This document shows, one piece after another, positions 1 through 5,827 of a DNA stretch of 5,827 nucleotides. Source of the DNA: Nitrososphaerota archaeon (lineage in GTDB: Archaea; Thermoproteota; Nitrososphaeria; Nitrososphaerales; Gagatemarchaeaceae); the NCBI GenBank assembly GCA_005877225.1, contig VBPK01000219.1, positions 1 through 5,827 of the forward strand, written 5' to 3'. Each line of letters starts with the position of its first letter. Position 1 is the first letter of the stretch. Both the position numbers and the translations under genes were made by a program. The notes beneath the pieces were generated by a model. That model saw nothing but the letters and a program-made list of their open reading frames with translations, was not told where the DNA came from and did no database searches.

Positions 1-761
1 GACCAGGTTGGATCGCTTCCGTCCTGCGGGGGCATGATGAAAGTTCGCCACAGAATCGTCGGAGGAGTCTTCGTAATGTCATACCCCTGGAAGTATCCCC
101 TACCGGCGCTGGTCCCTTCGTTTCCGGCATTCCCTATGACGAATATCCCTCTTCGTTCGTCGATCGCCATCCAAGCGTGCCCACCAGCACCATAGTTCCC
201 GAAGTTCCCAGGGACTCCAGGATCTCCTATATGCGAATCAAAAGCGAGGTTCACATCACCCGTCAGGGCATTGAACGCGTATATCGCATGATAATTTGCT
301 GATACCCAGATCAGTGGAACTCCCCTGACCTTCGAGGTGTAGTAGAGAGAGTGGTAGTGGGATCCCGCGACGGGCTTGGGAAAGCCAGTTTGATTGAGTT
401 TTGCGACGTTGACTTGCCAGATTATCTTTCCGTTCTTGGCGTCCATCGCGAGAAGCAAGTTGAAGTTCGTGACGGTGTACGCAATTCCGTTTATGATGAG
501 GGGAGTTACGGTCGTTCCCTGCTGAGTAACGCCCGGCGGGGCCGCGGGGATAGGAAAGACCCAACTGAGCTGAAGGTTCTGAACGTTCGAAGGTGAAATC
601 TGGCCTTGCGGACTATTATTCCAATTGAAAGGATAGTTTGCCATGGGGCCATTCCATTGGACTTGCTGCGATCCCTGAGCGACGACGAGGGCCGGAATGA
701 GTGAAGATAAGGTTAGGATTGCGATGACAGAAAGGCTGACCGATAACCCGCTTCTGTTCAA
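1..761 (-). CDS. PQQ-dependent alcohol dehydrogenase-like surface protein, copy 1 (N-terminal 253 residues; 3' end outside window)
   Basis: This is a secreted PQQ-binding beta-propeller dehydrogenase of the methanol/alcohol dehydrogenase superfamily, expected to oxidise an alcohol-type substrate outside the cell. The frame is open from the start to the left edge. I chose the TTG at 761-759 because the TATA-like box at 791-798 is centred 33 bp upstream, the same spacing as in the two paralogues, and because it gives an N-terminus (MNRSG then a hydrophobic stretch to about residue 28) matching their signal peptides. In-frame ATG at 788 and TTG at 776 lie too close to the TATA box. Visible motifs are a propeller W-motif (AMDAKNGKIIW, about residues 105-115), VRG with R146 at the Arg109 position of methanol dehydrogenase, and E215 in GNEGTSAGRG at the metal-binding Glu177 position. 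The catalytic Asp region lies beyond the window. Genes 2 and 3 upstream are paralogues. No frameshift is seen in this part. Family assignment is strong; the substrate is unknown. Confidence 0.85.
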   Translation of the reverse strand, partial: MNRSGLSVSLSVIAILTLSSLIPALVVAQGSQQVQWNGPMANYPFNWNNSPQGQISPSNVQNLQLSWVFPIPAAPPGVTQQGTTVTPLIINGIAYTVTNFNLLLAMDAKNGKIIWQVNVAKLNQTGFPKPVAGSHYHSLYYTSKVRGVPLIWVSANYHAIYAFNALTGDVNLAFDSHIGDPGVPGNFGNYGAGGHAWMAIDERRGIFVIGNAGNEGTSAGRGYFQGYDITKTPPTILWRTFIMPPQDGSDPTW

Positions 762-790
762 CGTGTTAGAACTCAATGTGCAGGGCATCG

Positions 791-798
791 CATATAAG
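791..798 (-). promoter_or_regulatory. TATA-like box of dehydrogenase copy 1
   Basis: The minus strand reads CTTATATG, preceded by an A-rich stretch (CAAAATCA) that could serve as a BRE. Its centre is 33 bp upstream of the TTG at 761. Archaeal transcription normally starts about 25-27 bp after the TATA centre, so the inferred transcript has a leader of only a few bases. The element resembles the boxes at 2879-2886 and 5105-5112 in both sequence and distance, which supports all three. Confidence 0.6.
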
Positions 799-809
799 TG
801 ATTTTGCGG

Positions 810-840
810 TAGAGAAAATCAATCGGTGCAACTCCACCGA
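810..840 (-). terminator. Hairpin plus T-rich tract after dehydrogenase copy 2
   Basis: On the minus strand, just after the copy 2 stop codon (847-849), there is a perfect 6-bp stem TCGGTG/CACCGA (823-828 with 835-840) around a 6-base loop. It is followed by TTGATTTTCTC. The position right behind the stop and ahead of the copy 1 promoter suits a terminator. Archaeal termination depends mainly on T-runs, so the stem may be incidental. Confidence 0.35.
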
Positions 841-999
841 CAAAATCTAGGAGGCAGGTTTCCTGCGTCTTACCGCAAGGACACCCGTCGCCAATGCAAG
901 GATGACAGCTACTCCCGCCGTCGCATAGAATGTGCACGGGTCGATCCCCCCGGAAGGAGCGGAAGGACCCGCGACGGTTTGTGTTGTGACACTTGTCGA

Positions 1000-1029
1000 G
1001 ACGCTGACGCTCACGCTGACGCTGACGGC
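1000..1029 (-). repeat. Hexanucleotide repeat encoding the V-S stalk of copy 2
   Basis: Five consecutive units resembling GACGCT (plus strand; the third begins CAC and the last ends GGC) encode alternating Val-Ser on the minus strand, followed by STSVTTQTV. The repeat sits between the propeller and the C-terminal membrane helix, in the frame downstream of the deletion. Such Ser/Thr-rich linkers usually act as extended, often O-glycosylated spacers on archaeal surface proteins. Confidence 0.7.
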
Positions 1030-1904
1030 AGTGGTTGTTTGCGCCGGCGCCGCTGGGGGTAACGCCAAGGCGAACATGAACCCAGGATTTGTCGGGAAGC
1101 CAGCCTGGAACCCGACTGCTGCTGCACCGGACGCCGGGGAGATGAGCCTAATGTTACCGTTGGCGTCCGCCGCGAGAGCTGGCTGAGTGATCATGACCGC
1201 TCCAATGAATTTGGAACCTTATGAAGTAGCTCCACCTCGCCTTCCCCGAGCTCGCATCAACAGCCCAAATCGTTGTATTGGTCGGTCCCCCGGCTCCGCC
1301 TCCTGAGAAGTCCTGCCCTATCACTCCCCATGCAACTCCCGTTCCTTTGATTGGAGCTATCTTCGTCTTCGAAGGTGCATTGTAAATGCCTACAAAGACG
1401 GTATTCGTCCCGGGGTCGTAAGCGGGATCTGATTCGATCGCCCCACTCCCGGTTGGATTTTGGATTCCGCTGCTGGCAGGAGAAAACTGATTCTGCTTGT
1501 GCATGTCACTCACGCTCAGGGGATTGAGTAATTGCGACGCGGAGGGGCGCCATATGCTCGGGGCATTGAATGCCCAGTCCATGTGGCCCGTCGCGGCGTT
1601 AAAGGCGTAGAGATAACCGTTCTTGCAACCCTTGAAGACCTCCTTCTGCGTTATCCCGTTCACCGTCGCATTTCCGAGGATCACCGACCAAGAGCAGTCC
1701 CAATCCCACAGATCATGAGCAGTGGTCTGGAATCCCCATACAAATTTTCCGGTCTTCTCGTTTAAAGCAAGAATGGAGTCACTCCACAGGTTCGGACCCG
1801 GCCTTGTCGACGCGTTCCAGTCAGGTGAGGGCTGAGCCGTGGCGACGTATGCAATTCCTGTGCTTGGGTCGAGCGCCCATGAGCCACCCCATCCGGTATT
1901 TGCC

Positions 1905-1948
1905 CCTGCGAAGCTGTGGGTTCCGTTGAACCCGAAGTTGCCCCAGTC
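1905..1948. repeat. Near-identical 44-bp block shared with 4135-4178 (copy 2 member)
   Basis: These 44 bases match 4135-4178 with a single mismatch (T at 1922, G at 4152). The block encodes GDWGNFGFNGTHSFAG on the minus strand. Flanking coding sequence of the two paralogues differs much more, including at synonymous sites, so the block may mark a gene-conversion tract. Confidence 0.75.
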
Positions 1949-2878
1949 ACCTCCTACTACGGTCTGGAGCTGACTCGCCGACATTGCCTTGAGGTCAACC
2001 TGGCTCTTGCCGTCAAACAGGTAAGCATAACTCATGTTGTTCACCGACTTGACTGCCCAGTTAGGGTCACTTCCATCCTGAGGGGGAATGACGAAGGACT
2101 GCCAGAGGCGCTTTGGAGGTGTCTGAGTTATGTCATAGCCGAGGAAGAAACCTCTTGCCGCATTCGTTCCTTCTCCCACGGATGTGCCTGCGACAAGAAC
2201 TCCATTTCTCTCGTCTATCACTATTTGCGGGGTATAGGTTGCATACTGGCCGAAATTCCCAGGAACCTTCTCAGTCAGATAATTGAAAGTGTTCAATCGA
2301 AGGTTCTGGTCTCCAGTCAGAGCGTTAAACGCGAAGAGTGTGTAGTTGTTCGCCATAATCCAAACCAACGGCGTACCTCTCACCTGAGATGTGTACCAGA
2401 TCGCGTGGTAGTGCCCCGTTATCGAGAGGCCGAATATCGCTCCGATGTCGAGGTTGGCAAACGTGAGTTTGCCCAAGTCTTTCTGCCAGATTATCTTTCC
2501 GTCTCTGATATCCTGAGCCAAGAGGAGGTGATAATTCGTTATCGCATACGAAATCCCGCTCACCACGATGGGTGTGTGGACGATCCCCTCGTCGCCCTTG
2601 TAGTAAGCGGGGGCTGGGGGGACTGGATACAACCAGCTTATCTGCAGGTTCTGCACGTTCTGGGGGGTGATTTGGGTTTGAGAACTATAGTCGAAATTGA
2701 AGGGGTAATTGCCAGAAACTCCAGCCCAATCCGTGCTTTGCGTGCCTGCCTGGCCGAAGACAGAAAACGGGGAGAAAGATAGTAGACCTGCGGTGAGAAG
2801 CGATAATGCGGCGGTAATGAAAAATCTCTTTCTCTGATTTCCTCCGCCCATTAGATACCCCTCACAGACTGAGGACCG

Positions 2879-2886
2879 TATTTAAG
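2879..2886 (-). promoter_or_regulatory. TATA-like box of dehydrogenase copy 2
   Basis: The minus strand reads CTTAAATA after GATGAATA, a plausible BRE. The centre lies about 32 bp before the ATG at 2851. The region between box and start codon contains no GGAGG-like ribosome binding site, consistent with a leaderless or nearly leaderless message. Confidence 0.65.
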
Positions 2887-3002
2887 TATTCATCACAGCC
2901 TTCAATCGAGTCTCCTGAGGAATTAGCCACAGGGACATATCACAACAAGCCACTGTCCCGGAACTAGGCGCGACACAAAACAAATGGCAAACAACTGGAC
3001 AG

Positions 3003-3047
3003 TCGAAAAACGGGACGTACTTGACACGATTACCGTGACTAAAAATT
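3003..3047 (-). terminator. T-runs downstream of dehydrogenase copy 3
   Basis: The minus strand continues from the copy 3 stop (TAA, 3047-3049) directly into ATTTTTAG. It has a weak 4-bp hairpin CACG/CGTG (3025-3028 with 3034-3037) and a second T5 run near 3006-3010. T-runs of this kind are the usual archaeal termination signal. The evidence is positional only. Confidence 0.25.
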
Positions 3048-3182
3048 TAGGAGGCGGGGCTCCTGCGCCTTACCGCAAGAACACCCGTCGCTATGATGAA
3101 GATGACCGCGACTCCAATCGCGGCATAGAGTGTCTCTGGAGCGACCCCAGTCGTTTGGACCAAAGTCTGTACGGCCGTGGCC

Positions 3183-3242
3183 ACAGATGTTGAGACAGAT
3201 GTTGCCACAGATGTTGAGACTGATGTCGAGACAGATGTCTGG
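3183..3242 (-). repeat. 12-bp tandem repeat encoding the (S/A)TSV stalk of copy 3
   Basis: Five units of 12 bp, consensus ACAGATGTTGAG on the plus strand, run without gaps (unit starts 3183, 3195, 3207, 3219 and 3231). The first four are the clearest and the last is diverged. On the minus strand they encode repeats of the type STSV/ATSV just before the C-terminal transmembrane helix. Each unit is a whole number of codons, so gain or loss would change stalk length without breaking the frame. Confidence 0.8.
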
Positions 3243-4134
3243 GTTTGCACCGCGGGCGCGGAGAGAGACAAGGCGAAAAGGAAACCGGGCGCCGAGACTC
3301 CGGGGTAGGATCCTGTCGATGCCGCACCCGACGCGGGTGAGAATATCTTTACGTTTCCGTTAGCATCTGCAGCGATGGCCGGATTGGTGATCATTTCGCT
3401 TCCGATGAACTTCGATGTTATCAGCTTCCCGGTGCTCGCGGAGAGCATGTCGATGAACCCATCTGACCTGCCAATGTAAACGACTCCGTTACTTACGGTC
3501 ACTCCGCCTCTGAAGCCGATTTTGTCGATGAAGTAGCTCCACTTCGGTTGGCCGGTCGAGGCATCGACCGCCCAGACTGTAGTGTTAGCCGGCCCAGCGG
3601 GCTTGAGCTTGGAGAAGTCGATCCCAGGTGTTCCGTAGGGGACGCCTTTGGTTGGGGCGACTGCCGTTACCGTCCACAACTGAGGCGCATTGTATGTTCC
3701 AACAATCACGGTGTTGGTCGATGGGTCGTAGGCGGGATTGGACTCGATTGCCCCTGTCAGACCAGCAAGTCCCACGAAGGGTACCTTCGATGGATAATTC
3801 GGCCAGGGTTTCTTCATGTCGTTCGGATTTGTCTCCGTAGAGGACGCCATTCTTGCATCCTTTGAATACGGCCTTCTGGGTCTGTCCGCTTATGGTTACG
3901 TTCGCGAGTATCACGCCCCAACTGCAGTCCCAGTCCCATAGGTCGTGCGGGGTGGTCTTGTACGCCCAGATGATCTTGCCAGTCTTGGAGTCGAGAGCGA
4001 GAACGGAGTTGGCCCACAGGCCAGGTCCTGGTCTGAATGTCGCGTTGATATCTGGAGATTGCTGAGCTGTTGCGACATAAGATATGCCTGTGCTCGGATC
4101 CACGGCCCAACTGCCTGCCCACGCTATGCCAGCG

Positions 4135-4178
4135 CCTGCGAAGCTGTGGGTGCCGTTGAACCCGAAGTTGCCCCAGTC
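4135..4178. repeat. Near-identical 44-bp block shared with 1905-1948 (copy 3 member)
   Basis: This is the copy 3 partner of the block at 1905-1948, with one mismatch in 44 bases. It encodes the GDWGNFGFNGTHSFAG segment (about residues 289-304), which in the family precedes the Trp that stacks on PQQ. Strong protein constraint and past gene conversion are both possible explanations. Confidence 0.75.
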
Positions 4179-5104
4179 TCCATATAACATGCTCTGCTGC
4201 TGAGACGCTGAAAGGCCTTTCAGATCGATAGCCGAATTTGTCTGACCGTTGTAAATCCATGCGTGGGACATATTCTGCACAGATTTGATGCTCCAGTTCG
4301 GGTCACTGCCGTCCTGTGGAGGTATTAGGAAGGTCTTCCAGAGCAGTTTCGGCGGCGTCTGTGTGATATCGTATCCCATAAAGAAGCCCCGCCCCGAGTC
4401 GGTGTCCTCGGTTACGGAGCCTCCAGTGATTAGGACTCCGCTTCTTTCGTCAACGACCATGTAGGGAGTGATGGTGTCATAGTATCCGAAGTTCCCCGGG
4501 ATCGATGACCTGAGCTTTGGGTCGAAGGGAGTAAACTGCAGGTTCAAATCCCCAGTGAGCGCATTGTAGGCGAAGATTGTGTAGTTGTTCGAGGCAACCC
4601 AAACGAGCGGCGCACCCCTTACGTTTGAAGTGTACCACATCGCGTGGTAGTGACCGGTGAAATTGGCAAACAAGCACTGTGCACAGGCGAACTTGAACTT
4701 TAGCAGCGGCAACGTTTTCTGCCATAGAACCGACCCGTCTTTGGCGTTGAGTGCAATCAAGAGATGATAGTTGGTGAGCGTGTAGAGGATTCCGTTTACC
4801 ACCATCGGTGTGAATTGAATGCCTTCGTCACCGGCGTAGACCTTAGGTGCTGATGCGATGGGGTAGATCCAGCTTATCTGTAGATTCTGCAGGTTCGAAG
4901 CCGAAATCTGATCTTGATTGACATAATTCCAGTTGAAAGGGTAATTCCCCATCGGGCCCACCCACTGCGCTTGGCTCGACCCTTGTCCGAAAACTGATAG
5001 CGGTGAGACCAGAAAGATTGCAAGTACGACACTTGATAAGAGCAGATAAAACTTTCGTGAACCCGTATTTTTCATTCGGGTCGATGCACCGACTCATAGC
5101 TTGA

Positions 5105-5112
5105 TTATATAA
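5105..5112 (-). promoter_or_regulatory. TATA box of dehydrogenase copy 3
   Basis: The minus strand reads TTATATAA (CTTATATAA from 5113), preceded by CCGAAGT as a candidate BRE. The centre is about 33 bp from the ATG at 5075. It is the best match to the archaeal TATA consensus in the window. Copy 3 is therefore likely transcribed apart from the permease gene upstream. Confidence 0.7.
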
Positions 5113-5476
5113 GACTTCGGAGTAATCGTAGGTCGCAGCATAATGTTATCGCGATAGGTTCAGACCCTTCTCTGCTCATCTCGTCTCGTTCTCCTTAGAA
5201 TGACATGAACCTGTTGTAGAGCATTACCTGGAAATTGGAGCTACGAGAAGTCGTGGCAAACTTGCAGACGCGTAAGACCGGAATGATTCGTCCTTCGTCT
5301 GTGGAAACCTTCTGCGATGCGTATCGGCAGGAACGAAGGGGCGGAATAGATGATTGTAATTGCCAACTCTGGACTGATGAGTTTGCTGATTGTGTCACTT
5401 GCGTCAACAGCACCGAGTTTGATGAACCTGAACTGCCGCCTTTACCCTTACTCAAGTTGTGAGGGTTAACTTGGAG
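5113..5476. other. Gene-poor spacer between dehydrogenase copy 3 and the permease gene
   Basis: I see no convincing gene in these roughly 360 bases. Short open frames exist on both strands (plus 5235-5462; minus 5195-5455; plus 5350-5469, the last with a hydrophobic start), but none has a recognisable domain and they overlap one another. One minus-strand frame reads FRFIKLGAVDASDTISKLIS and continues with a hydrophobic stretch. Its composition is protein-like, but it has no start codon ahead of it and soon loses that character, so it could be the remnant of a decayed gene. The left part holds the promoter of copy 3. Confidence 0.5.
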
Positions 5477-5827
5477 TCAAACTACATCTTGACGCCTAAA
5501 GAGCAAGAATGCCAAGATGAAAAAGACCGCGAGCCAAGCAACTAAAGTCCCGCCCAAGATCGAAAATGCGTTATCGCCAAGATAGTAGCTGATGATGAGA
5601 CCTGTGGAGCCCAGCTGATCCGCAGCACCCCCCAGGCTGAGGACAGCGAATATTCGTGACGTCTCCACAGGATTCAGCAGTATGACCGGGAGGGTTGCCG
5701 CCGCTCCCGCTTTCAAATTCAGGACGATGCTCAGGAATCCGAGATCCGAAAGAACTGTGAATAGGAACCACATGAAGATAGCAATTCGCGTTGCTGTGGA
5801 TTTCCTCTTCGTCAGAATAGATATTAC
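5477..5827 (-). CDS. ABC-2 / NosY-like transporter permease, C-terminal 116 residues (5' end outside window)
   Basis: This is the membrane subunit of an ABC transporter of the ABC-2 type, which pairs with a cytoplasmic ATPase to move a substrate or drive membrane-protein maturation. The frame is open from the right edge; the first visible Met (5773) is internal, because the upstream codons (ISILTKRKSTATRIAIF) continue the family pattern of a charged cytoplasmic loop with S-x-x-x-K/R-R before a hydrophobic helix (WFLFTVLSDLGFLSIVL). A following LNPVETSRIFAVLSL segment matches the 'NPVE..R' element typical of NosY-like permeases. The last helix (about residues 88-110) ends in FRRQDVV. The partner ATPase is not in the window. 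The gene ends about 400 bp upstream of dehydrogenase copy 3, which has its own promoter, so a functional link is not shown. The family call is good; NosY identity in the nitrous-oxide pathway sense is not claimed. Confidence 0.7.
   Translation of the reverse strand, partial: VISILTKRKSTATRIAIFMWFLFTVLSDLGFLSIVLNLKAGAAATLPVILLNPVETSRIFAVLSLGGAADQLGSTGLIISYYLGDNAFSILGGTLVAWLAVFFILAFLLFRRQDVV

Larger units (their letters stand above)
847..2851 (-). pseudogene. PQQ-dependent alcohol dehydrogenase-like surface protein, copy 2, broken by an out-of-frame internal deletion
   Basis: The ATG at 2851 lies about 32 bp from a TATA-like box and begins a signal peptide (MGGGNQRKR, then hydrophobic to about residue 32). 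The first frame gives 565 residues. Key positions, aligned by eye to methanol dehydrogenase, are R158, E227 (Glu177), W321 (Trp243), Q340 (Asn261 position), D383 (catalytic Asp303), D385 (extra Asp of lanthanide-type enzymes) and K410 in CKNG (Arg331 position). C386 and C409 may pair. After WSYFI (residue 544, near 1220) the frame turns to an unrelated tail ending at 1154. Homology resumes one frame over at SKFIG (about 1215), continues through ITQPALAADANG, and reaches a V-S repeat stalk, a transmembrane helix (about 871-930) and RRRKPAS at 847. Compared with copy 3, about 107 bp is missing, covering the last propeller blade. As sequenced, the product would lack that blade and its membrane anchor. 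Assembly error remains possible. Confidence 0.85.
3047..5075 (-). pseudogene. PQQ-dependent alcohol dehydrogenase-like surface protein, copy 3, broken by an out-of-frame internal deletion
   Basis: The ATG at 5075 opens a signal peptide (MKNTGSRK, hydrophobic to about residue 29), about 33 bp from a TATA-like box. The first frame is homologous to residue 413: W-motif ALNAKDGSVLWQK (about 108-120), R153, E223 (Glu177 position), W319, Q338 (Asn261 position), TTPHDLWDWD with D381 catalytic and D383 the extra lanthanide-type Asp, and K408 in CKNG. C384 and C407 may form a disulfide; C131 and C134 form a CxxC found only in this copy. After KNGVLY (near 3837) that frame runs on into unrelated sequence to 3585. 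The true continuation is one frame over, from about 3832 (NPNDMKKPW) through AIESNPAYDP, WSYFIDKIGFRGG and a tetrapeptide stalk to a membrane helix and RRRSPAS at 3047. Compared with copy 2, about 83 bp holding a W-motif blade is missing. Five N-glycosylation sequons are shared with copy 2. Either a recent pseudogene or an assembly defect. Confidence 0.85.

Noticed and set aside
1000..1029. CRISPR-like array at the short repeats (1000-1029 and 3183-3242)
   Set aside because: The units are 6 or 12 bp, contiguous, without spacers, and in frame within coding sequence for a Ser/Thr/Val stalk.
1916..2782. Long plus-strand open frame of 288 codons
   Set aside because: It lies entirely antisense to dehydrogenase copy 2, whose motifs are unambiguous. 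Its translation is rich in Arg and Cys with no recognisable domain, as expected for a shadow frame.
1154..2851. Treating copy 2 as a complete 565-residue protein ending at 1154
   Set aside because: The last 21 residues have no match in the paralogue, and the homologous C-terminus with anchor is found at once in the adjacent frame. The stop at 1154 is a product of the frameshift.
2932..2959. Inverted repeat GGGACA/TGTCCC with a 16-base loop between copies 3 and 2
   Set aside because: A 6-bp match in about 200 bp of spacer is expected by chance often enough, and it is too far from the TATA box at 2879-2886 to be a confident operator.
847..3850. Programmed frameshifting or translational bypass joining the two frames of copies 2 and 3
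   Set aside because: The coding sequence for about one blade is physically absent in each case, so bypass could not restore the normal protein. I see no slippery sequence at either junction.
3814..4260. Minus-strand open frame of 148 codons inside copy 3
   Set aside because: It overlaps the well-supported dehydrogenase frame and its product is Arg/Gln-rich low-quality sequence, so it is a frame shadow.
5107..5179. 24-codon minus-strand open frame with AAGGAG upstream (5191-5196)
   Set aside because: It is too short, has no recognisable features, and ends inside the TATA box of copy 3. The purine motif alone is weak evidence.

Overview
The window reads as archaeal DNA. The main evidence is three minus-strand genes that each have a TATA-like box (CTTAWATR) centred about 32-34 bp upstream of the proposed start codon, with no Shine-Dalgarno sequence in the short gap. 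Their products also have Sec signal peptides, and the two whose 3' ends are visible finish in a Ser/Thr/Val-rich stalk, a single transmembrane helix and an RRR(K/S)PAS tail, a common archaeal surface-protein layout. GC content is moderate. I cannot name the phylum from this window; a thaumarchaeal or thermoplasmatal soil or sediment lineage is only a guess.

Layout: every supported gene is on the minus strand, so transcription runs from right to left. At the right edge (5477-5827) is the C-terminal part of an ABC-2/NosY-like membrane permease. About 360 bp without a convincing gene follows. Then come three tandem paralogues of a PQQ-binding eight-bladed propeller dehydrogenase (methanol/alcohol dehydrogenase superfamily): copy 3 (3047-5075), copy 2 (847-2851) and copy 1 (1-761, cut by the left edge). 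Each copy has its own promoter, so they look like separate transcription units rather than one operon.

Aligned by eye with bacterial methanol dehydrogenase, copies 2 and 3 keep the active-site Glu, the catalytic Asp and the PQQ-contacting Lys/Arg position. They also carry a second Asp two residues after the catalytic one (W-D-W-D), which is the signature of lanthanide-dependent XoxF/ExaF/PedH-type enzymes. The vicinal cysteine pair of bacterial enzymes is absent. The inferred role is oxidation of an alcohol or similar substrate on the outer face of the cytoplasmic membrane. No cytochrome or other electron acceptor is visible.

The most striking feature is that copies 2 and 3 are both broken, each at a different place, by one internal out-of-frame deletion of very roughly 80-110 bp. 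Each deletion removes about one propeller blade. Both shift the frame the same way, and in both the downstream frame is otherwise clean through to the membrane anchor. Copy 1 is intact as far as it can be seen. This could be recent decay of a surface-enzyme array, a variable locus, or an assembly artefact caused by near-identical paralogues.
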